Of a stretch of DNA of 64,000 bases, positions 11,408-22,113 are shown piece after piece. How positions within the stretch are numbered: the first letter of the stretch is position 1; each line of letters begins with the position of its first letter. Source of the DNA: Bretschneidera sinensis (lineage: Eukaryota; Streptophyta; Magnoliopsida; Brassicales; Akaniaceae); contig CM043698.1 of assembly GCA_023935145.1 (NCBI GenBank), positions 80,990,001 through 81,054,000 of the forward strand, given 5' to 3'. The notes beneath the pieces were generated by a model, which had not been told where the DNA came from, made no database searches, and saw only the letters and a program-made list of their open reading frames with translations. The translations under genes were made by a program, and so were the position numbers.

Positions 11408-13050
11408 TTTCCCCATCTCCAAGCGTCCAGCCTCACATGCTTTGCGAGAGACTCCCACAAAGTCCAGATAAATTTGTGGCAGTCCTCCAACTTTTTATCC
11501 AGGTCGAGACATCAACAGGAAAGGATACTCGAAGCTATGCTCAACTGAAAAATAGAACAAGTTAGGACTCCTTAGAGGCAAGTAAAAATATTATGTTGAA
11601 TTTTAAAGGACCATGAGATACCTGGGAGGGTAAACCCTCAACCATCACTACCAGGCTCTCCACGGGCTCCTATGTCAGTCTGGCCATGTCCTTTGGAAGG
11701 ATCCCCTGGATCAAGTGCTCTCGAGCAACATTAGCACTTTCAAAGCATGAATCACCAACCTTCACATACCAGTCGAGCCTGAAAACTTGAGGAGGGTGAG
11801 CCTGAATGGGTGCAACAACCCTCATAGGGGGAGAAGAATGGGTAGTGGTAGAATCATCCTCCACCACGATAGAAGTAAGATGAGGGGTACGAAACTTCCT
11901 GCGGTAGCCTTCTTCGCAGAGGATTGGTTCCCTATGGCTCGAGCCTCCTCTTCCAGATTCCTCTTTTAGAACAGTTTTGCTGCCTTCCGAGCGACCTTCA
12001 AAGCATTTATAGCAGCAAAAAGGTGCAAGACATAAATACAAAAGAAAGAAAAGGAAAATAAGTACAAGGGAAAAACCTCGGACTTATCTCCTTATCTGGA
12101 CCCTTAGGACAAAGTCCGAGCTTTTCCAACTCGGCATTTTAATATAACAGTTCAACATCAATCCTCCAGCTGATCATGTCCAACAAGGTATCCATCTCCC
12201 TCCTCATAAGGTTTGGTTTCTTATTGGACCTAACCATATCTAAATCCCACTTGGAAGGCAGATCGAATCCCCTATCACTCTAAACGAAGAAAAAACTATT
12301 TTTTCATTGCTTAATGCATAAGGGTTTCTTCTCCAATAAACCTGTTTTTGGCCTAGAACTCAAACCATCCAGTCATTATCTCGATGCTTACTAATCTGAA
12401 AGAGACTTTTGAAAACATTCATGTTCATCACCCCTTTCACTTTGATGTTGACATAAATGAACACCATAAGTAGAAGTATAGAGTTTGATACAAACTGACA
12501 TAGGGCAATGCCATAATGCCTAAGCACGGTACGGACAAATGGGTGAATAGGGAATCTAAGCCTAGCCTTCAGGTGATGCAGATAGAAGCATTACTCTTTC
12601 TCCTTCAGATTATCACACACACGATCACCAATCCCAGCATTTCTAAGTGTGAACTCCTCAAGGATCCTATATATGATCCTTATCTCCTCGAGCTCGTTCT
12701 CCCTCAGCTTATTAGGAGCAAGATTCATCGTAAATCCTATGTTCGGCCTCTCATCCTCTCCCATCTCCTCTCAAAGTTCGCATAAGGTGTGGTTGACCTC
12801 TGAAGAGGAAGAAGATGACTCACCCCCCCCCCCCCTCCATAAAGAATCAAGGCACGAAAGTCTCACGATGAATCATTTACCTCGCTAGACTATGGCTACC
12901 CTTACGATTCTCATTACTACCGCCACTCTTATCATCCCCATTACCCTTATTATCATTCGTATTGCTACCACTATTACTACCACTATTACTATCACTACTA
13001 TCTCTATCGTGGTAAATATCGAAAGAAGACATGAGCAGAGAAAGATGGGA
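11408..13050 (-). pseudogene. antisense ORF of Tat element, 5' part (gypsy-type ORF, PF04195-like)
   Basis: Minus-strand reading pieces run from an ATG at about 13033 (MSSFDIYHDRDSS, followed by an Asn/Ser/Gly-rich low-complexity stretch) through HPFVRTVLRHYGIALCQFVS and NVFKSLFQISKHRDNDWM to PPQVFRLDWYVKVGDSCFES near 11760. The middle resembles the 'putative gypsy type transposon' family encoded antisense in Tat-type elements. Several stops and a poly-C tract near 12824-12835 break it, and the Tekay insertion separates it from its acidic C-terminus at 5963-6288. Function unknown. Confidence 0.6.
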
Positions 13051-13615
13051 CTCACCGATCAAAGAAACTACGAGAAGTTTAGCTACCTCAAGACTCCGAG
13101 ATTCCCACGGTGTTACTCCAAAAGCTTCTAAACTCCGAGATTCCCAAATCCCGAAATCTTTTACTACTCTGAGCTCCCAAAACTCTGAGGGCTCTAAAAC
13201 TCCGAAGGCTCTCAAATTCTAAAAGCTCCTAAATCTTTTGATAGTTATGAATGAAGTGAAAAACAAAGGAAAGCCTATTCCTTTATATAAAGCTCCTCAC
13301 ACAAAGAACTAGGAGGTATGATTAACTTAGCCGTATTCTCGAACATCGAAGTAACACTTTTCTCCAAAATCAAGAAAGATACCGCCTCTTGAAGAACCCT
13401 AAGACATGCACTGCCACTTCTCAGAATTTAAGACGACGGCTCAAGAGGAAAGCCAGGGCCAGATACGAAGGTCAAGCCCTAAAGCTTAGCATTTTAGGCC
13501 AAAAGTTTGACATCTTGGGCCCAAACAAAACCCTAGGCCACTACAACAAAGCCCACAAAAACCAAAAGGGGCAGAAAGCCCTATGAAAGTCACTCTGCAT
13601 GTTCAAAATAACCAA

Positions 13616-14378
13616 GTCTTTCTCCTCGGAAGCAGTCCACGTTCACCAAAACTCCAAGCAGTTGGAGTTCATCTATTTCTCCTCGTACTTCTCCAAGAAA
13701 ATCCGAGCAATTGGAGTCCATGTCCAACTCCTCGGACTCCTTCAACAATCTCCGAGCAGTTGGAGTTCATGTCTTTCTCCTCGGAATCCTCTAAGAAACT
13801 CCGAGCAGTTGGAGTTTATATCTTTCTCCTTGGACTCCTCCAAGAAACTCCGAGCAGTTAGAGTTCATCTCTTTCTCCTCGGACTTCTCCAAGAAACTCC
13901 GAGCAGTTGGAGTTCATGTCCAACTCCTCGGACTTCTTCAAGAAACTCCGAGCAGCTGGAGTTCATGTCTTTCTCCTCGGACTTCGAGTAGTTGAAGTGT
14001 CCAACTCCTTGGACTCCTTCAACAAACTCCAAGCAGTTGGAGTTCATATCTCGGGCTCAAACGCCAAACTTCGAGTAGTTTTGACTGAGTGTCAACTCCT
14101 CAGACTCGATCGCCAAACTCCGAGCAGTTTTGACTAAGTGTTAACTCCTCAGACTCAATCGCCAAAATCCAAGCAGTTTTGACTGAGTATCAACTCCTCA
14201 AACTCGATGGCCAAACTCCAAATAGTTTTGAATGAGTTTCAACTCGTCAGACTTGATCTCTAAACTCTGAGCAGTTTTGACTGAGTGTCAATTCCTCGAA
14301 CTCAATCTCCAAACTTCTAGCAGTTCTAACCGAGTGTCAACCCCTCGGACTCAATCGACAAACTCTGAGCAGTTTTCC
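13616..14378 (+). repeat. 49-bp minisatellite in the Tat element 3' region
   Basis: About 15 units of 49 bp follow one another. The first half has the form TCTTTCTCCTCGGACTTCTC...GAGCAGTTGGAGTTCATG; the second half (from about 14050) has CAACTCCTCAGACTCGATCG...GAGCAGTTTTGACTGAG. The shared core is CTCCGAGCAGTT. The 49-bp period is not a multiple of three, so the array is not coding. Arrays in this position are known from Tat-lineage elements. Confidence 0.85.
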
Positions 14379-14502
14379 AACTCTTTTGATGACTAGCCTA
14401 GCGGACCTCCTCATAGTCTCCTCTCAAACAGATCCAAGTCACTATTCGAAGTTCCACAATATACCCAATACTACCTACTTCCTCAAGTACATATATGCAC
14501 TT

Positions 14503-14517
14503 AAGGAAGTGGGGGGC
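14503..14517 (+). promoter_or_regulatory. polypurine tract of Tat element
   Basis: AAGGAAGTGGGGGGC lies just before the 3' LTR at 14521. This is the expected primer for plus-strand cDNA synthesis. Confidence 0.7.
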
Positions 14518-14520
14518 ATT

Positions 14521-15004
14521 TGATGTAGAGAAAAATTCTCTCTCCAATGACATGATGACACGTGTCAATCTACAAGGTAAAAATGGTAATTTTATAACCA
14601 CGACAAGACAACTAATCTCTTTCCGACTCATGATAGGGGCATAATGGTAATTTCGTACCAAAAGACCTTATGCTATTCCACCACTCTGACTTTTGAATAA
14701 ACTCATAAGGCCCATAGATAACTCCCAAAAGAATGTTACTCCTATCTTAACACTACAATTGTTCTCCTAATCAGACTCTGCTCTGATACACTATAAAAAT
14801 GGGTCTTCATGAATCAAAAGGTATACACAATTTTCCATTCACAACTCCTTTTGTTTCTCTAAAAAAAACTTATACTAAATTAGGTATTGGAGAGTCCTTC
14901 GGAGGCACACCCCATCTGGCTCTCTGTGACTATAGGTTTACACTTCGTGTACGCATGTCTTATTCCTCAGCTATTTAGATTTGGACAGATTTTCGACATC
15001 AACA
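14521..15004 (+). repeat. 3' LTR of the Tat-lineage element
   Basis: It starts TGATGTAGAG and ends ACATCAACA, and matches 14-519 with small indels. It carries the same TATAAAAA box near 14792. Confidence 0.85.
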
Positions 15005-17845
15005 AAATAAAACTCTAAAAAATTAGTGTGCTTGGATTTCAGTGGGGAAAATTGCTGCCACTAAGCTTATACTGAATTTTCATACAATATATGTAAAAGT
15101 TTTAAACGTGTTGCACTAATGACCTATCATTTAAATGTGATCTTACAAAAATATTTAAATACTCACCACTTAACTGCCTTTAATCTTTTCCTTTCAGTTT
15201 TCCGTTAGCCTTTCAAGAATATTTCTTTTTGTCAGTTAAGGAGCATGTGTGGTCTTCCCTATGGTTCACGTCCTACAAAATTTTGTTAGTTTGACTATAT
15301 CGTGAGTGACAGTGTGCCATATTGTGTATTAAGAACAATGGAAGGTGAACATCATATCAGTTGAAAATATAAGTGTAAATTTGTTTTTAACTAAAAGTAT
15401 AAAGAAATTCTGTTTTAAGATTGAATAGGCATGGTGTTCATTGATCGATTAAAATTGATTATCCAAATTATTTTGAACTATTTAAAAAAAATGATTTGGT
15501 TAATAGATTAAATCGATACTAAATTGGTTAACTGAATAATATATCGGTTAATCAGTCGATTGACAGTTAATTTTTAAATTGTTTTGACTATTTAACCGAT
15601 TAAAAATTAATTAATTAATATTAATATTAATAATACATTAAATATAAATATAATATTTATAATAAACTAAAAAATTTAGTATAAATTAAATATATAATAT
15701 ATAATAAACTAAAAAAAACTTAAGTATATAAATAGTGTTGGTTAACTGATTAATCAATCGTACCAATCGAAATCAATTCGATTTATTAATATCAAAATGT
15801 TTAAGTTAATTAAATCGAAAAAGTAAAAAAATCTTGACAGAAAAAAAATCGATTAAAATTTTTAACCGACTGAACCAATCGTTTGAATACCCATATGAAT
15901 GAGAAATAAAATTTACCAAGTATGCGTAATTAAGTTCAAGATTAAAAAAAAAAATATTTACTCAAGAGGACAAAGTAACAATGAAGTATTTAAAAAGGAA
16001 ATGAAATTTATTTGGTAAATTTTTTTATTTGTGCATATCCAATGTGAATCATATGCATATCTTCATTTCTGTCATAATGGGATCTTATCTCAAATTATAT
16101 AAGTAAGCAAGTCTGATCAAGTATGGGAATTAATTCGAAGCAAAGATGCTTCTGATTGTGTTTTTTAGGTAGTTTGTTCCAATAAAATTCTCCTTAAGAG
16201 AAAAAAGAAAATACTTATGTTTGAGGCCATCGAATATGAAAATATAACAACAAAAATCAGTTATTGGATACATTCAAAAATATTTTTAGATTTTGGCATG
16301 ATGACCTTCCGCGAATCAGAATCAAGCAGTGTAAAGGTATCAAAAGGCATCACCTATTTGGCAAACTAGCTAATGAAAAGTCAGCGCTATACTCCAGAGT
16401 CCAAACAAATAGCACTGACCATATAGTGACAAAAATGGCATGCTAAAATAGCACATGCAATATTTTTTTTTTTCATTTTCTTAAACCATGTTCATAACCC
16501 CTTAATTCTATAAATTTTATAAAATTTATTTTAATTTTTTATGTTTCAAAAGACTAAAACAATATATAATTAATTTCGAAATGAATCATGTCAAAATGAA
16601 TTTTTTTCATTTTGAAATGAATTCTACAAAATTAATAACAAAAATGTTATATTGACCAACGTATTCAAAGGCTTGAAACAAAATGTAAATCAAACTCGAA
16701 CCCATGTCTAAATGAGTAGGAATACAAGTCTTAATTATTGAACTAGTTGTTCTTATTGTGATATCATTGTGCTTCATAAATATTTATTACATCTTATAAA
16801 AAAAACATATTTATTACATTTTATCTGATTCAATAATAACTATAAACTATTTAATTAATCACTTACAAAAGTTACAATAATATAAAAATGAAAAATTATA
16901 TATAATGTATATATAAATATATTAATATTTACAAATTCAAAATTATAATAATAATTTATATGCTCGAGAGTTAGTAAAATTATTAAAATTTGTTAAAAAT
17001 TAATTTATTTAAATTTTAAATATTTTTTATATCATTTATATTGTTTAAATTAATTATTTATTATTATTTTATTAAAATTTTAAAACATCCCAATATTTCA
17101 AAAAGTTTACGCTTCAACGCTTTCAAACGTACACCTTGCCTCATTGGGTCAAAACATCTAATCTAACGCTTTCACCTTTAAAAACACTAATGTTGACTCA
17201 ATACTTTCTTTTCCACCTTTTTTCCCTTCCTCTACCATTTCTTTTGAATTTTTTTATTTATTTCAAATATATTAAACATAAAAATTCTAATGAATTCTAC
17301 CCCATAAGAAAGTCAAATATTGTTTCAGTGTGTTTCATAATATGGTTCATAAAGATGATAAAAAATAAAATAAAATTTATTCTATTCTTTCGAATTGAAA
17401 ATATAAAATTCTAATTTTTCTAGTTCTCCTTTTCTTATTTTTTTTCCTACCAATAAAAAAAAATCATCATCTTTTCTTTTCCCTTTGAACCTTTTACTTT
17501 TCTTTCCAACCAATCACAAACATAGTATCCATTGTCAAGATTCCTTTTTTCTTTTTAATGGAATAATGGGTGTAGGGGGGAAGGGAGAAGACACTTGGAG
17601 TAAGGATCTGATTACGGATCTGAGAAAATTAAATAACTTGTGCACAAAACAAAAATGGGCATAGAGCACTCATGAAGTCATGGTGTCCCCCCAAAAAAGG
17701 AAAAAATAATGAAAAACTGTATAAAAAATTGAAACCATTCTATTTAAAAAGAAAATTACTGCACCACGCAGCCCAATTTGTTTAAAACGGTAAATTGGTG
17801 AAAATAGGAGCCAAAGATACGACAACAGATTATACTCATGATGTT
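15005..17845. other. AT-rich intergenic DNA without recognised genes
   Basis: Apart from the MITE-like repeat at 15433-15891, I see only AT-rich sequence with homopolymer runs and short meaningless reading frames. Pyrimidine-rich tracts lie at about 17400-17560. Confidence 0.6.
15433..15891. mobile_element. MITE-like inverted-repeat element (candidate)
   Basis: The block opens GGTGTTCATTGATCGATTAA and closes with ...TTAACCGACTGAACC...TGAATACC, so the ends form an imperfect inverted repeat (GGTGTTCA/TGAATACC). The interior is AT-rich and full of related GGTTAA/TTAACCGA words. There is no coding capacity. CAT flanks both ends but is too short to prove a target duplication. Confidence 0.35.
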
Positions 17846-18061
17846 TGTTAATGTATTATATGGGCTTAGTCCCACATTGGTTGTGTATAGCTTTGCTTCT
17901 CCTATTAGCTTGTATAAATAGGATAATCCCACATTGGTTGTGTATAGCTTTGCTTCTCCTATTAGCTTATATAAATAGGATAGCTCCCTTTGTAAGTAAA
18001 TCACACCATTCAATACAATTCTTCTTTTTGTATTGTCTCACTTCCTCTCTTAAATTCAACA
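17846..18061 (+). repeat. 5' LTR of young copia, with duplicated core promoter
   Basis: TGTTAATG...TTCAACA, 216 bp. It contains two copies of a 57-bp unit (17871-17927 and 17928-17984), each with a CCCACATTGG box and a TATAAATA box. Confidence 0.93.
17913..17977 (+). promoter_or_regulatory. twin TATA boxes in copia LTR
   Basis: TATAAATAGGAT occurs at 17913 and again at 17970, exactly 57 bp apart, because the upstream promoter segment is tandemly duplicated. The related copia at 25-30 kb has only one copy. Confidence 0.6.
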
Positions 18062-18073
18062 TGGTATCAGAGC
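18062..18073 (+). promoter_or_regulatory. primer-binding site (initiator Met tRNA)
   Basis: TGGTATCAGAGC starts immediately after the LTR end and is the standard plant primer-binding site complementary to the 3' end of initiator methionine tRNA. Confidence 0.92.
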
Positions 18074-18081
18074 CATAATGG

Positions 18082-18217
18082 TTCTCGGTATTTTAAGAGT
18101 TGAGTATGCTCTGTGATTGCCACTATTAGTGGATCCTTCACATCAGAAATTCTTGGTATATTAAGAGTTGAGTATGCTCTGTGATTGCCACTATTAGTGG
18201 ATCCTTCACATCAGAAA
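18082..18217 (+). repeat. 68-bp tandem duplication in copia leader
   Basis: Two adjacent 68-bp units (18082-18149 and 18150-18217) share AAGAGTTGAGTATGCTCTGT and CACTATTAGTGGATCC. An equivalent pair lies in the leader of the minus-strand copia (29563-29711). Confidence 0.85.
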
Positions 18218-18287
18218 AACTTTTAGTATATCCTTTTCATACCTGTTGGGTCATCACTATAGTCGGAGTCTCATCGACATCATCTCC

Positions 18288-18466
18288 GCTGCCGCTCTTG
18301 TTTCAGAAACGCTGCTGCCACGTCAGCCCTAAAGGCCACATCAACGCCACCTCACTGCCACGTCACCTGTTGACGTCACATCTGCTGCCGCTCCTGTTTC
18401 AGAAACGCTGCTGTCACGTCAGCCCTAAAAGCCACATCAACGCCACCTCACTGACACGTCAGTGCC
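18288..18466 (+). repeat. 96-bp tandem duplication upstream of gag
   Basis: GCTGCCGCTC...GTTTCAGAAACGCTGCTG...CCACATCAACGCCACCTCACTG is repeated at 18288 and 18384. It lies in the untranslated leader before the gag ATG at 18547. Confidence 0.75.
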
Positions 18467-18546
18467 ACGTCACCCGTTGACCACCACATCATCAGTTGAT
18501 CGCCACATCACCGGTTTCTTGGAGGTTCACCTTCCTCTTTGTGCCT

Positions 18547-18996
18547 ATGGCTGAATCGTACTTACCCCGGGTTATTACTACTGTTCTGGATGAATCTAAT
18601 TATGTTGTGTGGGCTCAAGAAATGTCTGGTTTCCTCCGTGGACATAAATTGTGGCGTTACGTGACTGGAGATATCACTGAACCCAAGAAGAAAGACGATG
18701 AAGATGCTGACAAATATGTTGACCGTCTAGAGGACTGGGATAGCAAAAATCACCAGATTCTCACATGGTTTCGTGCCACTATTATCGCAGAAATCAAACT
18801 TCAATTTGGTACACTCTATACAGTTAAAGAAGCTTGGGATCTTCTCCAACACCGCTACACCAGGGCAGACATCTCAAATCGGTATCGTCTTCTTTCCATC
18901 CTTCATAGCATGCGCCAAGAACCTGGACAAACTATCACCAGCCGATATCACCCCTTCCGTTCCGGACCCAGCTCCAGCTCCAGAACCCTCAGCTGA
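18547..18996 (+). pseudogene. truncated copia gag (UBN2-type)
   Basis: From the ATG at 18547 the frame gives MAESYLPRVITTVLDESNYV, WAQEMSGFLRGHKLW, NHQILTWFRATI and SILHSMRQEPGQT, the N-terminal half of a copia Gag. At about 18940 it leaves the Gag sequence and runs into the Pro/Ser-rich pre-RT linker out of frame (YHPFRSGPSS), ending at 18996. The zinc knuckle, protease and integrase that should follow are deleted. The upstream extension of the frame to 18496 is less likely as a start because the copia relative at 29414 begins with the same MAE. Confidence 0.85.
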
Positions 18997-20713
18997 ACTC
19001 ACCTCTCCGACTCAATCGGTCGTGCCCGAGGATATTCCTATATCTGATGAGTCTGCACCAACTCCCTCTGAGAGCCATCCTCCAGATCACCCCCGCAGAT
19101 CTACCAGGGTAACTCATCCCCCTTCTCATCTTGCTGATTACCATTGTGATTATCATTGTTTTTCCACTATACTTCATCTGCATGAGCCTCAATCCTATAA
19201 GGAGGCCAGTACTAATCCACTTTGGCAGAAAGCAATGGATGAAGAACTTCAGGCCCTAGCTAAAACTCATACCTGGGATATTGTTGATCTACCCCCTGGA
19301 AAAACTCCTATTGGGTGCAAATGGGTGTTTAAGATCAAGACACTTTCTGATGGCTCTATTGAACGATATAAAGCCCGACTTGTTGCTAAGGGATTTGCTC
19401 AGGAATATGGCATTGACTATGAAGAGACATTTGCTCCAGTGGCGAGGCTCACATCTGTCCGTACACTCCTTGCTGTCGCCGCCATTCGAAGATGGACTCT
19501 ATTTCAAATGGATGTCAAAAATGCATTTCTCAATGGGGATCTTCTTGAGGAAGTCTATATGCATACACCTCTCGGCTTGGATGCCCCTCGAAACAAAGTT
19601 TGTCGCCTTCGTCGTGCCCTATATGGTTTGAAACAAGCTCCACGTGCCTGGTTTGCCAAATTCAGCACTACCATTCATCAGTTTGGGTTCACACCGAGTG
19701 CTCATGATTCAGCTCTGTTTATCCGCCATACTACCAACGGTATTATCATTCTTTTACTATACGTGGATGATATGGTTATTACTGGAGATGATCTACATGG
19801 TATTTCTGAACTCAAAAAGTTTCTCAGTGGCCAATTCGAGATGAAAGATCTTGGCGTGCTCACCTATTTTCTTGGCCTCGAAGTCTCATCTAATTCTGAT
19901 GGATTTTTTCTCTCTCAGGCCAAATATGCCTCGGACCTCCTTTCCAAGGCTGGGATCACTGACTCAACCACTGCCACTACTCCTCTCGAGCCGAATGTCA
20001 GACTTACCCCACTCGATGGTTCACCTCTTCAGGATGCCACTCTATATCGTCAACTGGTTGGAAGTCTTGTATATCTTACTGTCACTCGCCCTGACATTGC
20101 CTATGCCGTTCATCAGGTCAGTCGGTTCTTGTCCGCTCCTCGGACCACCCATTACTCGGCTGTTCTTCGCATTCTTAGGTACGTCAAGGGTACTTTATTT
20201 CATGGGCTTCATTTCTCAGCACAGTCTGCCCCCGTTTTACAAGCCTATTCTGATGCCGATTGGGCCGGAGATCCCACCGACAGACGTTCAACCACTGGTT
20301 ACTGTTTCTTTTTGGGCAATTCTCTCATTTCCTGGCGTAGTAAGAAACAAACTGTGGTTGCTCGCTCCAGTACTGAAGCTGAATATCGTGCCATGGCTGA
20401 TGCAACTCAAGAACTTCTCTGGCTTCGATGGCTACTCGCTGACATGGGTATCTCTTCTCCTGCTGCCACTATCCTACACTGTGACAACAGGAGTGCTATT
20501 CAGATCGCTCACAATGATGTCTTCCACGAGCGTACAAAACACATCGAGAATGATATCCACTTCATCCGTGATCACATTCTCTAGAATACGGTTCGTCTAC
20601 AATCCGTCAGTTCAGCCGATCAGACAGCTGACATTTTCACTAAGGCTCATCCACCCGGACGCTTTCACTCTCTGGTTTCCAAACTCAAGTTCACCTCCCA
20701 CTTACCGCCTTGA
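18941..20713 (+). pseudogene. copia reverse transcriptase and RNase H (one stop)
   Basis: After the internal deletion the frame runs through the linker (DHPRRSTRVTHPPSHLADYH), RT (WQKAMDEELQAL, WVFKIKTLSDGS, FQMDVKNAFLNGDL, YGLKQAPRAWF, and the catalytic LLLYVDDMVIT at about 19750) and RNase H (YSDADWAGDPTDRRSTTGY, ARSSTEAEYRA, CDNRSAIQIA). A TAG at 20582 cuts off the last part, which otherwise reads on to SKLKFTSHLPP and a natural stop at 20711. The open frame extends upstream to 18773, but that section overlaps gag in another frame and is not meaningful. Confidence 0.9.
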
Positions 20714-20726
20714 GTTTGAGGGGGGA
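20712..20726 (+). promoter_or_regulatory. polypurine tract of young copia
   Basis: GAGTTTGAGGGGGGA directly precedes the 3' LTR at 20727; the same tract occurs in the minus-strand relative at 25228-25240. Confidence 0.8.
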
Positions 20727-20942
20727 TGTTAATGTATTATATGGGCTTAGTCCCACATTGGTTGTGTATAGCTTTGCTTCTCCTATTAGCTTGTATAAAT
20801 AGGATAATCCCACATTGGTTGTGTATAGCTTTGCTTCTCCTATTAGCTTATATAAATAGGATAGCTCCCTTTGTAAGTAAATCACACCATTCAATACAAT
20901 TCTTCTTTTTGTATTGTCTCACTTCCTCTCTTAAATTCAACA
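20727..20942 (+). repeat. 3' LTR of young copia
   Basis: 216 bp, identical by eye to 17846-18061, including the duplicated 57-bp promoter unit (20752-20808 and 20809-20865). Confidence 0.93.
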
Positions 20943-22113
20943 ATGTTAATACATAAATATCAAGTAAAAATAACATTCAGATTCTCAATTAATTATTAAG
21001 ACAATCTTCTTTCCTATCAGGTACTGCGAAAAGAGCTCGAAACAAAGAAACTATATTACAACTGTCTGCAAGAACAAGCCGGAGGCATTAATCCTTCGCT
21101 AAATATATTATAACTGTTTGCAAGAACAGGCTGGAGGCATTAATCCTTTGCTAAAGCACTTATACAAACGCGGTTCTGTATCGATAATTTCAATGGAAAA
21201 CCTAACAATTCTAAATTACAAAACCTAACTACTAATAAGTTTAGCATACATTTAAATAAATACCATCAAATATCAATCATCTTTGAACTTACCTTACATA
21301 TATAGGTAACAAAACTCAGTTGTTAAAGTCCACATCATTCCAACGTCTAAAGGTAACATGTAGAATCCAATAGGAGTATTTGATATCCAGTTCAAAGAAT
21401 AGAATGCTCAACCAAAAGCCGGGTAAAATGCAAAAGGAATCCTTGCTCGAGTGGAAGAAACAGAGACAGCATAAATTATCAATCACCCCATGTTAAAACT
21501 ATAACCCTCCTGTGAACAGCATCAGTTTCTTAAACTTAAGAAATAGTAGTAATAAGAAAAAAGTTAAGATACAATCTATATTTATGGGCTGGTCTGATGA
21601 GTTGAACATAGTGAAGCATGCAATAAAACCAGCCATTCAATTTGCTTTTACTAATTTTACCATATAATCATTTCCAAACTTTTTGCACAAAAGTAAAAAT
21701 TATTTCAAGTTTCCCACCAGGTTTTGGAATGTCCTATAAATGGAAAAACAGAGTCAAGAGAACATGAATTATACCATTATGATCTAAAACTATTCTACTA
21801 TACATATGAGAACATTATCAGTGTAAATGAAATGAAGTATGAACTTCATAATGAACTTTTGAGGAGATAGAACTGAACCTGAGGATGTGGTCCAGCAGAA
21901 CTTATCAGTATTAATCCCATTGTTTCCAAGATGATGAGAATCTGAGTATGAATCTAGGCAATAGAAGAAAAAAAAATGACTGCATGACCAATTAAAGGAA
22001 TTATGTATGGATAAGTAAAAGATCATAGGAAAGCCAACATATATCTCTGAAGCTTCCTCAATTGAGGCCTATTCTGGTTTAATCATCACTAGATTGCAGG
22101 AGCAAATTGATAA
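20943..22113. other. intergenic DNA downstream of COG5 pseudogene
   Basis: No coding feature seen apart from the 52-bp tandem duplication at 21052-21155. The stretch is AT-rich and probably includes the former 3' untranslated region of the COG5 copy. Confidence 0.5.
21052..21155. repeat. 52-bp tandem duplication
   Basis: Units 21052-21103 and 21104-21155 share AACTGTCTGCAAGAACAAGC or a close variant, GGAGGCATTAATCC and GCTAAA, with about six mismatches. Confidence 0.8.

Larger units (their letters stand above)
14..15004 (+). mobile_element. Tat-lineage Ty3/gypsy LTR retrotransposon, degenerate, with nested insertion
   Basis: Two related LTRs (14-519 and 14521-15004) enclose gag, protease, RT, RNase H and integrase remnants in that order, then an antisense reading frame, a 49-bp tandem array and a purine tract. 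The archaeal-type RNase H after RT, the extra antisense frame between pol and the 3' LTR, and the tandem repeats near the 3' end are known traits of the Tat lineage. Every coding part has stops or frameshifts, so it is dead. About 5.1 kb of its length is a later Tekay-like insertion (6289-11407). I could not find a matching target-site duplication: the bases before 14 read aaggg and those after 15004 read aaata. Confidence 0.88.
17846..20942 (+). mobile_element. young, internally deleted Ty1/copia element
   Basis: Two 216-bp LTRs that look identical base for base flank a 2.7-kb interior. A perfect 5-bp target duplication, ATGTT (17841-17845 and 20943-20947), brackets it. A perfect initiator-Met tRNA primer site follows the 5' LTR and a purine tract precedes the 3' LTR. 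The interior has the start of gag joined to the pre-RT/RT/RNase H region; protease and integrase are gone. It is related to the minus-strand copia at 25060-29908 by LTR, leader and gag similarity. Confidence 0.93.

Noticed and set aside
12516..13222. Several plus-strand open frames
   Set aside because: They are the opposite strand of the antisense ORF of the Tat element, which has family resemblance.
13389..14137. Open frames over the 49-bp array (repeated SEQLEFMSF-like text)
   Set aside because: The period is not a multiple of three and the frame drifts; the array is non-coding.
13616..14378. Regular repeats that could suggest a CRISPR array
   Set aside because: The units are directly adjoining 49-bp repeats without unique spacers, inside a plant retrotransposon.
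16264..17414. Small open frames in AT-rich DNA
   Set aside because: No resemblance to known proteins, and AT-rich composition readily gives Ile/Lys/Phe-rich chance frames.
19281..20732. Plus-strand open frames overlapping the copia RT
   Set aside because: They are shadow frames of RT/RNase H without any family resemblance.
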